From the NCBI GenBank assembly GCA_963593905.1, contig CAVBBL010000012.1, positions 1-64,000 of the forward strand: a stretch of DNA of 64,000 nucleotides. The letters run 5' to 3'. A program made the translations under genes and the position numbers. Below, piece after piece: positions 50,285 to 59,256 of this stretch. How positions within the stretch are numbered: the stretch's first letter is position 1; every line of letters begins with the position of its first letter. The notes beneath the pieces are model-generated. The model saw nothing but the letters and a program-made list of their open reading frames with translations, did not search any database and was not told the DNA's origin. This DNA comes from CAG-791 sp963593905. GTDB lineage: Bacteria; Bacillota; Clostridia; Lachnospirales; Lachnospiraceae.

Positions 50285-51202
50285 ATGGATATTGTAGAAT
50301 TTCTCAGACAGGAAGGAATTTCCGAGAGCATTCTGGCAGAGGCAGAGCGGTTTCGCAGCTTTTATAAGCTGGGAGAGGGGCTGCAGAACAGGGTGCCCAC
50401 ACCGCCCTATTTCTACTATGGAAAAGAAATATGGGAACAGGCCCTTTCCACGCTGCTGGCGGGAGAAAATCTCCTGTTGGTAGGACCCAAGGCCACCGGC
50501 AAAAATGTGCTGGCCCAGGGACTGTCTGCGGTGCTGGGAAGGCCGGAGTGGGATATTTCTTTTTATATCAATACCGACGCCGCTTCTCTTATCGGCACTG
50601 ACACCTTTGAAAACGGCAAGGTGACTCTGCGCAAGGGTCCCATTTGGCAATGTGCCCAGGAAGGTGGCTTTGGAGTGCTGGATGAGATCAATATGGCTAA
50701 AAACGAGTCCCTGGCAGTGCTCCACGCCACGCTGGATTTCAGGCGGATCATTGATGTGCCCGGGTATGAGCGGATTACGCTCCATGAGGCGACTCGCTTT
50801 ATCGGTACCATGAATTACGGCTATGCCGGGACCAGAGAGGTCAATGAGGCGCTGGCTTCCCGCTTTATGATCATCCAGATGCCCATCATCACGCAGATAA
50901 ATCTGGAGAAACTGATCCAGGATAAATATCCATCCATCAAGCCGGCCTATAAGGAACAGTTCGCCGGCCTTTTCGGAGATATCCGCCGCAAGTGCGAGGG
51001 AGGCGAGATTTCCACGAAAGCGTTGGATCTGCGAGGACTTCTGGCAGCTATCCGGATGATGGAGCGGGGACTGCCGGCCATGCAGGCTTTGGAGTTGGGC
51101 ATTGTGAATAAGTGCTTTGAGGAATATGAAAGACAGCTTGTGAAAGATATGATCACAGTGCGTTTTCCGGCAGACCTGGATAAAAATGCGATTTTTTCAT
51201 AG
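50285..51202 (+). CDS. MoxR/NorQ-type AAA+ ATPase
   Basis: 305 aa with Walker A GPKATGKN (67-74), Walker B FGVLDEINM (Asp133/Glu134), sensor region IGTMNYGYAGTREVNEALAS and Arg-finger-like ASRF. MoxR-type ATPases pair with a VWA protein to remodel or load cofactors into target enzymes (NorQ-NorD, CoxD-CoxE). The pair partner is encoded next at 51490. ATG 50285 has AGAAAGGAAACC upstream. The client complex is not visible in the window. Confidence 0.9.
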   Translation: MDIVEFLRQEGISESILAEAERFRSFYKLGEGLQNRVPTPPYFYYGKEIWEQALSTLLAGENLLLVGPKATGKNVLAQGLSAVLGRPEWDISFYINTDAASLIGTDTFENGKVTLRKGPIWQCAQEGGFGVLDEINMAKNESLAVLHATLDFRRIIDVPGYERITLHEATRFIGTMNYGYAGTREVNEALASRFMIIQMPIITQINLEKLIQDKYPSIKPAYKEQFAGLFGDIRRKCEGGEISTKALDLRGLLAAIRMMERGLPAMQALELGIVNKCFEEYERQLVKDMITVRFPADLDKNAIFS

Positions 51203-51212
51203 AAAAAGGGTT

Positions 51213-51488
51213 TGGAGGAAATGTTGTATAACTTTTTTTAAACTGCATTGATGCCGTAAACGTCATCAATGCAAGATCACATCGGAGAATTCGCCTGCGC
51301 GAAATTCTCCTCGTGTTGCCGCAGTAGACTGCGGCATAAAGAGGTAAGTTTGAAAGAAATGCTCGATAGCATTTCTTTCAAACCGCATTGATGCCGTAAA
51401 CGTCATCAATGCAAGATCACATCGGAGAATTCGCCTGCGCGAAATTCTCCTCGTGCTGCCGCAGTAAACTGCGGCATAAAGAGGGAAC
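51213..51488 (+). promoter_or_regulatory. Tandem family A leader of VWA gene
   Basis: Two copies, 140 bp apart (from 51241 and 51381), of a4 (GCATTGATGCCG/CGTCATCAATGC), a1 (GGAGAATTCGCC/GCGAAATTCTCC) and a2 (CCGCAGT/ACTGCGG). Between them is the ribosome site AAAGAGGTAAG plus a3 (16-bp stem GTTTGAAAGAAATGCT). The last copy ends AAAGAGGGAACA before ATG 51490. The pair interrupts the MoxR-VWA operon, so the two partners could be made in unequal amounts. Confidence 0.7.
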
Positions 51489-51489
51489 A

Positions 51490-53250
51490 ATGGAAATCTC
51501 AGAATTTGAAAAAAAACGGGCGGCAAACCTGATCTGGAACAGCGCGCATGATTACACTATAGAAACCGGGTTTCGGATTTATGACTTTGACGGTAAGGCA
51601 GATGTCTATTGGAACAGTATCGTGGGGGCTGTGCATCTCCACTACGACTGGGGAAGACTTCTGGCTTTCTATAATACCTTTCATGAGAAAATCAACCAGG
51701 GAGTCTATGAGAGTCTTTTCTGGCTGGCACTGGAAAATGCCGTTTACGAGCGGGAGAGTAAGGTGCGTCCGGTTTTTCCCTCACTGCGAAGGGCTTACGC
51801 AAAGCAGAAGCTCTCTGCCATGGAGGGAGCCTTTTCTCTGGAGGACTCCGCAGGACAGCGGCTGGTGGCCATCACCAAGGGGCATTTTCGAAGAGCCCTG
51901 GGAGAGCCCTGCGGTCTGCCGGATCTGGTAGATCAAAAGCTTCTGGATGAGATCGAGTTGGGGGCAGAGCTGGATACAGAGGAAATTATTGCACATCTGG
52001 CAAAGACACTGGAGAAATATTTTACCTACCGGGCAGAGGGGGATGTCCTTTCGGAACAGGAGAGAAAGATTTTTTCCCCCTGGCAGCTTTTCTCCCTGTT
52101 TCGGAAAAAGGGACAGGACAGAGGAGAACGTGGGCCGGTGCGCAGGATGTCCTTTGGCTACGGAGAACATGTGGCGGAATACGGCAGTGAGGTGCTGGAT
52201 CAGAGTCGCCTGCAGGTGGCCTTCGCCAGTTACACGGCGCAGACCGATGAGGGGCTAAAGGAATATATCACCAACTACTTTGGCAAGCCGGTGTACGGTG
52301 AGAAGGAAATTACAGCGCTGCAGAAGGAGTACTGTCAGGGAAATCATAAGGATGTAAAGCTGCACATCACCAGGGGAGAATATACCGAGGAGATGTTAAA
52401 GGCAGGCTTTGCCGGCAAAATGCGCCGAGAGGCAATTCGACAGGGTGAAAAGAACAGAAAGGCATACGAGGAACAGGAGGGCCTGTGCCGGGTGCAGAGG
52501 GAGAAGCTGGCGGCGAGAATCCGTAACTCTGTTTTAGTACACCTGGAGGATCAGACGATCAAGGCAGCGACGGGGAGACTGCAGGGTGAGAGAGTCTGGC
52601 GTGCTCTTTACCTGAATGATGATAAGATATTTACAAAGACAATACGGGGAGATATGGGAAATCTGACAGTGGACATTCTATTGGATGCCTCCACGTCCCA
52701 GCTGCGCAGGCAGGAGACAGTGGCTGTCCAAGGGTATATTCTGGCCCGGGCACTGACAGACTGTGGAATTCCTGTGCGAGTGTCTTCTTTTTGCTCTATG
52801 AATGGCTATACGGTGATGAATGTGTACCGGGATTATACAGAGACTGGAAATAATCGGAAAATTTTTGATTACTTTACCGCCGGTGCCAATCGGGACGGAC
52901 TGGCGATTCGGCTGACAGCCGGGCTGCTGCAGAGAGATAATCATGCGGAGCACCGGATTTTGATTCTCTTATCGGACTGTCAGCCCAATGATGTGATCAA
53001 GGTTCGTTCCTCTTCGGGATCTTATCAGGACTATGCCGCAGCTGTGGCTGTAGAGGATACAGCTGCAGAGGTACACAGAGCGCGCATGGCCGGCATCAGC
53101 GTGCTCTGTGTCTTTATGGGCGGGGAGGATGCCCTGCCGGCGGTGCACAGAATCTATGGACAGGACTTTACCAGAATTCGGCAGCTGGATCTCTTTGCAG
53201 AGGCCGTGGGCGGCATGCTGCAAAACCGCATCATGATAACAGGCAATTAG
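51490..53250 (+). CDS. VWA-domain protein (NorD/CoxE-like partner of MoxR)
   Basis: 586 aa. A helical N-terminal two-thirds is followed by a C-terminal von Willebrand A domain with MIDAS motif LLDASTSQ (Asp near 399) and ILLSDCQPND, as in NorD-type proteins. It binds metal and is thought to tether the MoxR ring to a client enzyme. ATG 51490 follows GAGGGAACA; the frame reaching into the leader is not coding. Its stop overlaps by 4 bp the convergent AraC gene. Confidence 0.85.
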   Translation: MEISEFEKKRAANLIWNSAHDYTIETGFRIYDFDGKADVYWNSIVGAVHLHYDWGRLLAFYNTFHEKINQGVYESLFWLALENAVYERESKVRPVFPSLRRAYAKQKLSAMEGAFSLEDSAGQRLVAITKGHFRRALGEPCGLPDLVDQKLLDEIELGAELDTEEIIAHLAKTLEKYFTYRAEGDVLSEQERKIFSPWQLFSLFRKKGQDRGERGPVRRMSFGYGEHVAEYGSEVLDQSRLQVAFASYTAQTDEGLKEYITNYFGKPVYGEKEITALQKEYCQGNHKDVKLHITRGEYTEEMLKAGFAGKMRREAIRQGEKNRKAYEEQEGLCRVQREKLAARIRNSVLVHLEDQTIKAATGRLQGERVWRALYLNDDKIFTKTIRGDMGNLTVDILLDASTSQLRRQETVAVQGYILARALTDCGIPVRVSSFCSMNGYTVMNVYRDYTETGNNRKIFDYFTAGANRDGLAIRLTAGLLQRDNHAEHRILILLSDCQPNDVIKVRSSSGSYQDYAAAVAVEDTAAEVHRARMAGISVLCVFMGGEDALPAVHRIYGQDFTRIRQLDLFAEAVGGMLQNRIMITGN

Positions 53251-54095
53251 GACACAGTATTTTGTCTGCGAACCTCACGGGGCGTCATGCCGTAGAGCTC
53301 TTTAAAGAGCCGGTTAAAAAGAGTTTGATTGGAAAACCCACTTTGGAGCATGACTTCTGCAATCGACAGATCGGTCGTTTTTAACAGCCGTCCTGCATGG
53401 GAAATCCGCACTTCATCCAGATAGCGCAGGAAGGTGATGCCCATGTGCTTTTTAAAGAAGCGGCAAAAGTATTCTCTGGTAAAGCCGGTGCAGGCTGCCA
53501 TGTCATCCAGTGTCAGCTTTTCACTGTAATGTTCATTGACGTAGGTGATGATTTCCCGAATGGTATCGTTGGGCTGCTTGGAGGCAGTGACGGTGCCGGA
53601 GGGCGCATATACAGAAAAATAACGGATCAGATCAGCAAGCATCAGCAAGGCCGTGCCGTCGGAGCGCATGGCGCTGGTGCTTTCGTTTTTGATATGATTG
53701 CGGATCAGATCCTGGGCCAGCTGACAAAGGCGGATATAATGGGTGGAATTTGGATCATCCAGAGGAATGGGGCGGCAGCGGATCCGATAGAGTTCTAAGT
53801 CAGGACAGTAGACGGAGAGCTGTTTTTTGTCCACATGGATGCACAGAAACATGTACAGCGTGGAACCGGAATGAATCGCATGTACCTCCCTGGCATCAAA
53901 GACGATGAGCTGATTGCGGCAAAGCTGCACGGTATCCTGTCCGATGCGGATAGTGACTTCCCCGTTTACACAGTAAAGGATCTCCATAGCTTCGTGCCAG
54001 TGCAGCGGCCGATGGGGACTTTCCATGGCGGCCATGGAGACCTGGATACCCAGATTACCCAGTGGCTGCAGCGCTTCATGATAGGGCTTGTGCAT
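53247..54095 (-). CDS. AraC-family regulator with cupin sensor
   Basis: 282 aa: N-terminal AraC-type cupin (HEAMEILYCVNGEVTIRIGQ, about 30-60) and C-terminal HTH pair (LDDMAACTGFTREYFCRFFK, IAEVMLQSGFSNQTLFNRLF, then YGMTPREVR). Start ATG 54095 is preceded by GGAGGTAACT. The upstream in-frame extension runs through leader hairpins and has no AraC homology. The gene is read from a 450-nt multi-copy leader. It is convergent with the VWA gene and divergent from the 57-aa peptide gene. Sugar sensing is likely. Confidence 0.92.
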   Translation of the reverse strand: MHKPYHEALQPLGNLGIQVSMAAMESPHRPLHWHEAMEILYCVNGEVTIRIGQDTVQLCRNQLIVFDAREVHAIHSGSTLYMFLCIHVDKKQLSVYCPDLELYRIRCRPIPLDDPNSTHYIRLCQLAQDLIRNHIKNESTSAMRSDGTALLMLADLIRYFSVYAPSGTVTASKQPNDTIREIITYVNEHYSEKLTLDDMAACTGFTREYFCRFFKKHMGITFLRYLDEVRISHAGRLLKTTDLSIAEVMLQSGFSNQTLFNRLFKELYGMTPREVRRQNTVS

Positions 54096-54552
54096 AGTTA
54101 CCTCCATAAGCCGCAGCTTGTCTGCGGCTGCACGAGGAGAAATTCGCGAAGGCGATTTCTCCGATGTGATACTGCAATGATGCCGTAAACGGCATCGTTG
54201 CAGTATGAACGAAATGCTATCGAGCATTTCTTTCATACTTTACCTCCATAAGCCGCAGCTTGTCTGCGGCTGCACGAGGAGAAATTCGCGAAGGCGATTT
54301 CTCCGATGTGATACTGCAATGATGCCGTAAACGGCATCGTTGCAGTATGAACGAAATGCTATCGAGCATTTCTTTCATACTTTACCTCCATAAGCCGCAG
54401 CTTGTCTGCGGCTGCACGAGGAGAAATTCGCGAAGGCGATTTCTCCGATGTGATTATGCAATGATGCCGTAAACGGCATCATGCAGTATGAACGAAATGC
54501 TATCGAGCATTTCTTTCATACTTGCCTCCAATATGCCGCAATTTGTCTGCGT
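54096..54552 (-). repeat. Triple tandem family A leader (142-bp units) of AraC gene
   Basis: Three full units begin at 54098, 54240 and 54382 (142 bp apart) and a partial fourth at 54522. Read on the minus strand each is a3 (GTATGAAAGAAATGCT stem), a4 (CGATGCCG/CGGCATC), a1 (GGAGAAATCGCC/GCGAATTTCTCC), a2 (GCCGCAG/CTGCGGC) and TGGAGGTAA. Units 1 and 2 are nearly identical; unit 3 has a 2-bp shortening. Relative to the copies at 15 kb and 51 kb, arm bases differ in pairs, so the stems are preserved. Confidence 0.85.
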
Positions 54553-54570
54553 CAATATAATAAATGTCAA

Positions 54571-54598
54571 TATCCTAGTAAAACAGGATAATTATAAT
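54571..54598 (+). promoter_or_regulatory. Inverted repeat and -10 for the 57-aa peptide gene
   Basis: TATCCT-N8-AGGATA (54571-54590) is a perfect dyad. TATAAT follows at 54593-54598. The dyad lies where the -35 box would be, so a regulator (perhaps the divergent AraC protein) could act here. Upstream GTCAATAT occurs twice 15 bp apart. Confidence 0.5.
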
Positions 54599-54691
54599 AC
54601 TGGATAACCTCCTTTAACAAGCGTAGAATACGGATTGTAAGAAAGAAAAAGAAAAAAAGAAGAATCCAAAAAGAAGAAGGAGGATAATAAC

Positions 54692-54865
54692 ATGAGTACA
54701 ATGGCAATTTCTAATGGCAAGGTAGTAAACAGAGAGCAGAAGTCCTTAAAGGAGCGCATTCAGGCGTATTTTGAGGAGCATGGTGAGTCCTTTGTACTTG
54801 CTATGGCGGCTATGTCCGGCAGCTACTACGCAGCAGCACAGCTGGCAAACGAAGCAAGACAGTAA
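54692..54865 (+). CDS. Orphan 57-aa peptide
   Basis: A complete frame with a very strong ribosome site (GAAGGAGGATAATAAC) at 54676-54691. The N terminus is polar and basic (MSTMAISNGKVVNREQKSLK), followed by an amphipathic helix (RIQAYFEEHGESFVLAMAAM) and a Ser/Tyr/Ala-rich tail (SGSYYAAAQLANEARQ). No Cys, no signal peptide, no double-Gly leader. No family recognised. It has its own promoter-like site and possibly the terminator at 55057. It might be a small regulatory protein or peptide substrate. Confidence 0.7.
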   Translation: MSTMAISNGKVVNREQKSLKERIQAYFEEHGESFVLAMAAMSGSYYAAAQLANEARQ

Positions 54866-55056
54866 AAAAGAAGCAAGATTTAAATAAAGCAGTAAGCAAA
54901 AGATGAGCCAAAGGTAAGTCTTAAAGAAATATTAAAGAAAGTTAGATATGAGACGAACTGTTGAAAAACGATAGTGTCTTTTGCTGCAAGAGATTAAACG
55001 AGAGCATACAAAAACGAACCAAAGCATATAAAAAGCATATAAAACATACCTTCAAA
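54866..55056 (+). other. 3' region of peptide gene
   Basis: 190 bp with A-rich, low-complexity sequence (AAAGCATATAAAAAGCATAT) and no coding signal. Confidence 0.4.
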
Positions 55057-55107
55057 CAAAACAGGTTCTTTCTCAACCATTGGTTGGTGAAAGAGCCTGT
55101 TTTTTTA
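55057..55107. terminator. Strong bidirectional terminator
   Basis: AACAGGTTCTTTCTCAACC pairs with GGTTGGTGAAAGAGCCTGTT (a few mismatches) followed by T7. It is placed between the peptide gene and the convergent YolD-like gene. Confidence 0.85.
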
Positions 55108-55109
55108 TT

Positions 55110-55556
55110 TTATGTTACGTGGTGGTTTGCATGTCTGGTCTTATAGGAAATATCTACAATAGTATCCAGAGACACTGTAGTGCCGTCTGTAAAGGTCAGG
55201 GTGCGTGCGATTTCATCCAGTTTCTTTACATGGCCTGTCAGCGTGGTGTAGGAACCGCCCGCTTTGCGCTCGTCCGGCACAAAGTAGGTGAGAGTGACCT
55301 GTGGCTGCTCTGAGAGATGGGCAGCGATAAACTGCAAAGACTCGCTCATGCGTACCAGCATGTCTTCATCCGGAATGATGCGTCGGCTGGTCAGACGACC
55401 GGTCTCATCCACGGCCTCCTCATAACCGGTCAGGGCAGCGAAAGGGGAGAACTGCGCCGCCCTCTCTGCCATAGGCATGGGAACTCTGGTGGAGGAAACG
55501 TGATGGGGAAGATGGATGATGTCCTCGTATTTATTTGTATTTTGTACTTGTTTCAT
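55110..55556 (-). CDS. YolD-like protein
   Basis: 148 aa, similar to YolD-like proteins encoded beside Y-family polymerases in Firmicutes: PMAERAAQFSPFAALTGYEE is the family start block, and a beta-barrel-like C terminus ends in LDTIVDIS. YolD-like proteins are thought to assist or regulate UvrX/DinB-type polymerases. It lies 85 bp downstream of the polymerase gene on the same strand, forming a two-gene SOS unit. Confidence 0.85.
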   Translation of the reverse strand: MKQVQNTNKYEDIIHLPHHVSSTRVPMPMAERAAQFSPFAALTGYEEAVDETGRLTSRRIIPDEDMLVRMSESLQFIAAHLSEQPQVTLTYFVPDERKAGGSYTTLTGHVKKLDEIARTLTFTDGTTVSLDTIVDISYKTRHANHHVT

Positions 55557-55641
55557 AGTTATTTAGAACCTTCAGATACATATATAGTATATGTGGTGTG
55601 GCAGGATTGATAGCCCTGTCATCAGCGCAGAAGCTTACCTT

Positions 55642-57150
55642 CTAAGCTTTATGGCCGCCAATCTGGGCATTGCGGCTCATAGCAGTGGCACCCTCCTGCA
55701 GGTTCATGCCCCGGAGAATCGCGTTTTTGCCGTACTTTTTCTTAAGGGCGATGGCGGCCTCCTGCATTTTTCGCTCCTTGGCATCCCGAGCGGCTTCTTC
55801 CTTAGCGGTTTCTTCTTTGGCAGTATAGTCGGTGAAAAGGTCCAGCTGCTCATATACAGGCTCTTTGGCTGTAGCATCTGCCTCATCGATCACATGATTG
55901 GCGGTGATATTCATGCGCCTGATCAGCAGAGCGGGATTGACGATGCGGTCGAAGAGTATGGCAGCGGCCTCCATGATCCGGTGGGTAGAAGAGGAAAATC
56001 TGCCCAGATTTTCACTGCCGTGGGCGTGCTTTGGTACCTGCCGGCCGTAGTGATCGGTGACAATCTCTCCCTTATAAGCTTTTCGGCGTATCGGGTCTGT
56101 CAGATTCTCAATATCATAGCCGATGGTGACCACAATCTGATCGGTGACCAGCCCTTTATCTACCAGATCCAGGGAAAGACCGTCGGCCATCTCCCGGAGC
56201 ACCAGTCGGGCCTTGTCCGCCTCGTAGGGACATTGGAGTACCTGACCGGCACTGAGACTGTTATTTTCCGGGCGATAGGCCTTGATGGCTTCTATGGTGC
56301 AGGGCTCCCAGCCCCAGGCATGGTCGATCAGGAGCTCTGCATTCTTGCCAAAGAGCCGATAGAGCAGATCCTCGTGATAAACAGAGCACTGGGCCACATC
56401 TCCCATGGTGAACATACCGTTGGCGGCAAGGCGTCTGGCATAGCCTCTGCCCACCCGCCAGAAGTCCGTGATGGGCTTATGATCCCACATCTCCTGCCGA
56501 TAAGTCATCTCATCCAGATAAGCGATGCGCACCCCGTTTTCATCGGCGGGAATGTGCTTGGCTTTTACATCCATGGCTACCTTACACAGGTAGAGATTGG
56601 TGCCAATGCCTGCGGTGGCAGTGATGCCGGTGGCACCAAGGACATCCAGTACCATCTTCATAGCCAGGTCATGGGGCGTCAGACCATAGGTATGCAGATA
56701 GTTCGTCACATCGATAAAGACCTCATCAATGGAATAGACCACCACATCCTCCGGTGCCACATACTGCATATATATGGAATAGATTCGGGTACTGTATTCC
56801 ATATAGTGGGCCATCCGGGGCGGCGCGATGAGAAAATCTAGTTCCAGAGATGGATCTGCTGACAACGCAGTGCCAAAGTGGGACTTCCCTGTAAAGGGAC
56901 GGCCGTGAAGACGCTGTTTGCGTTCTATATTGACCTCTCGTACTCGCTGGCGCACCTCAAAGAGTCTGGCTCGGCCGGGAATGCCGTAGGACTTAAGGGT
57001 GGGGGTGACCGCCAGACAGATGGTCTTATCCGTTCGGCTCTCATCTGCCACCACCAGATTGGTATTTAGGGGATCTAATCCTCGCTCCCGGCATTCCACA
57101 GAGGCATAGAAGGATTTTAAATCAATGGCGATATAGATGTGTTCCTTCAA
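55642..57150 (-). CDS. Y-family translesion DNA polymerase
   Basis: 502 aa, UmuC/DinB class. Catalytic motifs: IAIDLKSFYASVEC (first Asp), YSIDEVFIDVT (Asp-Glu pair), ATAGIGTNLYLCKVAMD and the HhH region. Longer than E. coli DinB (351 aa) and closer to the UvrX-type of Firmicutes mobile elements and chromosomes. The C terminus is charged (AKEEAARDAKERKMQ). A LexA box lies immediately upstream. Replicates across damaged templates during the SOS response. Confidence 0.92.
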   Translation of the reverse strand: MKEHIYIAIDLKSFYASVECRERGLDPLNTNLVVADESRTDKTICLAVTPTLKSYGIPGRARLFEVRQRVREVNIERKQRLHGRPFTGKSHFGTALSADPSLELDFLIAPPRMAHYMEYSTRIYSIYMQYVAPEDVVVYSIDEVFIDVTNYLHTYGLTPHDLAMKMVLDVLGATGITATAGIGTNLYLCKVAMDVKAKHIPADENGVRIAYLDEMTYRQEMWDHKPITDFWRVGRGYARRLAANGMFTMGDVAQCSVYHEDLLYRLFGKNAELLIDHAWGWEPCTIEAIKAYRPENNSLSAGQVLQCPYEADKARLVLREMADGLSLDLVDKGLVTDQIVVTIGYDIENLTDPIRRKAYKGEIVTDHYGRQVPKHAHGSENLGRFSSSTHRIMEAAAILFDRIVNPALLIRRMNITANHVIDEADATAKEPVYEQLDLFTDYTAKEETAKEEAARDAKERKMQEAAIALKKKYGKNAILRGMNLQEGATAMSRNAQIGGHKA

Positions 57151-57177
57151 GGTTTACCTCCCTGCAATACGAATAAT

Positions 57178-57190
57178 CGAACATACTTTC
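57178..57190 (-). promoter_or_regulatory. LexA (SOS) box
   Basis: CGAACATACTTTC is a near match to the Gram-positive LexA consensus CGAACRNRYGTTYG, 28 bp upstream of the polymerase start. A minus-strand A/T-rich -10 (TATTATAAAT) lies just upstream, so LexA would block this promoter. Confidence 0.75.
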
Positions 57191-57287
57191 TAATTTATAA
57201 TATATTTTTTTACAGGAAAGGTCAAGATATACTATGACAGATTAAGTACCGCCTGGCCATGCTCCAGAGCGTAGCAGATGACTCGTG

Positions 57288-59108
57288 TTAACCGTAAATT
57301 CGGATTTCTACCTCTGTCATCTCTCCTTCTTCACTGCGGTAGGCCAGACCGCAGGTCTCATCGTAGTAGAGCTGCAGGCGGCGGTGGGTATTGTAGACGC
57401 CGATATTGCTGCCCTTCTTGCTCTGTCCTTCTCCCGTCAGGATGGTGGAGAGCTTTTCCGGGGAGATGCCCACGCCGTCATCGGAGACCACAAAGACCAG
57501 ATAGGGATCCTCCCGCCATCCGGCGATGACGATGGTGCCGCTGCGGTCTTCCTTTTCCAGAATGCCGTGGAGCAGAGCGTTCTCTACAATGGGCTGAAAG
57601 ACCAGCTTGGGAATAGTGCAGTCCAGCATATCCTCCGGCACGTCGATGACGAAATCGATCTTGTCATCATAGCGCATGTTCTGCAGCCGCATATACAGAT
57701 CCGCGTGCTCTAACTCATCCTGCAGGGGCACCACATTATTGCCCTTATTCAGAGTGAGCTTATAGAACCGGGACAATAGCTGTACGGCCTCGGAGACTTC
57801 CCTGGTCTGGCCGGACTGGGCCTGCCAGTTGATCATATCCAGAGTGTTGTAGAGAAAATGTGGATTGATCTGGGCCTGGAGGGCGTTAAACTCCGACATT
57901 CGCAGCTCTTCGGCGGCGCGGATCTGCTCTTCCAGCAGGGTATTGATCTTGGCGGACATGTAATTATAGGTATCCACCAGCTCACCGATCTCGTCGGTGC
58001 TCTCCTCGGCAGGCAGCAGCTTTGGCGGTCCAAAGCGCACATTTTTCATCTGATGGATGACATTGGAGAGTCGGTTGATGACGGAGGAGGAAAGGGCGAT
58101 GGAGACGGCGATACTGATCAGCAGGAAAAGGCCGTACAGCAGCAAAAATTCCAGCAGGATGGAGGTGCCCTCGGAGGTGATATTGCCTGCAGGGATGACG
58201 GTGACCATATACCACTCAGTGCCGCTTATGCGTTTATAACCGGCATACACGCTCTCTCCGGCGAAGTTCTGCCGCACCAGACGCTGGGTAGTCTTTAACC
58301 GCTCCGGAATATCCTCATAATCCATGAAATAGGTGCCGGAGAGGGTGGGACTGGTGGTGGCTACGATGGCTTGCCGCTCATTAATGATGTAAATAGCGCT
58401 GGTGGAAAAGGGATTGTTGCTCAGCAGGAAGGAATTGATGCTTTCCTGATGAAAATACACCGCAATGAAAGCACAGCGGTCATTCCCAAGCCAGATTTTA
58501 CGGATGATTGCCATATCCCCGTATTTTTCAATCTCGCTGGGACTTAAATACATGGTGGGGCAGATCAGGGTACTCTGGTCATAATGGGTAAAAATGCCGT
58601 GCCAGTAGGTGCCGGTGGTCTCCGAGAGAGAGGCAAAGAGGGTAGAGCCTGTGTAGTGGCGCAGCTGCCGCAGATGGGCCTCATCCATATAGATGCGGAT
58701 GGCACTGACCGCATGGCTGTCCTTAATATAATTGGTGGAATCCAGAAAGGTGTGAATATCTTCCGCCTTGAGGGAAAAGTATGAGGATGCTGCAGCGGTG
58801 GTGCCCCGGTCTTTGATTTCATATTCTGTCTGCAGAAAATCCATGAGAAAATCCTGCTCACTGACCGCATCCACCACGGAAGTGATCTGCGCCATCATGC
58901 CCTCTAAGTTGGTGGCAGTCTGCTCGCTGATGGCCTCGAAGTTGCGCAGGGTGTTGTCTGTGATCAGTGCAGAAAATTTTCCGTAAGTAAAAATGGCGAT
59001 CACCAGTGCCGGCACCATGGCCAGCAGCAGGTGGGTGATCAGAAATTTGGACTTAAGGTGAAGATTATAAAAGAAAAAATGATAAAGGCGGTGCAGTAAT
59101 TTTTTCAT
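57288..59108 (-). CDS. YesM-type sensor histidine kinase
   Basis: 606 aa: TM1 (about 21-45), large extracellular Cache domain (50-295), TM2 (about 308-332), HAMP (333-385), His_kinase (LQAQINPHFLYNTLDMINW, phospho-acceptor His in PHF) and HATPase (VENALLHG, DDGVGI). YesM-like kinases pair with YesN-type AraC regulators to sense carbohydrates at the cell surface. Encoded 148 bp downstream of its regulator on the minus strand. The adjacent divergent ABC transporter is the likely target. Confidence 0.93.
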   Translation of the reverse strand: MKKLLHRLYHFFFYNLHLKSKFLITHLLLAMVPALVIAIFTYGKFSALITDNTLRNFEAISEQTATNLEGMMAQITSVVDAVSEQDFLMDFLQTEYEIKDRGTTAAASSYFSLKAEDIHTFLDSTNYIKDSHAVSAIRIYMDEAHLRQLRHYTGSTLFASLSETTGTYWHGIFTHYDQSTLICPTMYLSPSEIEKYGDMAIIRKIWLGNDRCAFIAVYFHQESINSFLLSNNPFSTSAIYIINERQAIVATTSPTLSGTYFMDYEDIPERLKTTQRLVRQNFAGESVYAGYKRISGTEWYMVTVIPAGNITSEGTSILLEFLLLYGLFLLISIAVSIALSSSVINRLSNVIHQMKNVRFGPPKLLPAEESTDEIGELVDTYNYMSAKINTLLEEQIRAAEELRMSEFNALQAQINPHFLYNTLDMINWQAQSGQTREVSEAVQLLSRFYKLTLNKGNNVVPLQDELEHADLYMRLQNMRYDDKIDFVIDVPEDMLDCTIPKLVFQPIVENALLHGILEKEDRSGTIVIAGWREDPYLVFVVSDDGVGISPEKLSTILTGEGQSKKGSNIGVYNTHRRLQLYYDETCGLAYRSEEGEMTEVEIRIYG

Positions 59109-59201
59109 AATTCATGGATCCGGAGTTATGCAGGGTGACAGGGAACGCAGCAGTGATGGTCAGGCAGCAGCGGCCTCCAAAGGCAGTCATTACCGTCTAT
59201 A

Positions 59202-59231
59202 TTCTACGGAATCCGCAGAAATTCCGTAGAA
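59202..59231 (-). other. Intercistronic hairpin between regulator and kinase
   Basis: Perfect 11-bp stem TTCTACGGAAT/ATTCCGTAGAA with an 8-nt loop and no T run. It may adjust expression of the downstream kinase relative to the regulator. Confidence 0.5.
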
Positions 59232-59256
59232 AGAGTACTGCTCACAATAAGGGTGT

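Noticed and set aside
54093..54236. N-terminal extension of the AraC protein into the leader
   Set aside because: The extra 47 residues come from hairpin modules, and GGAGGTAACT sits just before ATG 54095. The extension has no AraC homology.
54096..54552. CRISPR array
   Set aside because: Units of 142 bp are continuous copies without unique spacers, and no cas gene is nearby.
55591..56841. Long plus-strand frame opposite the Y-family polymerase
   Set aside because: It is the antisense of strongly conserved polymerase motifs and has no ribosome site or recognisable domain.
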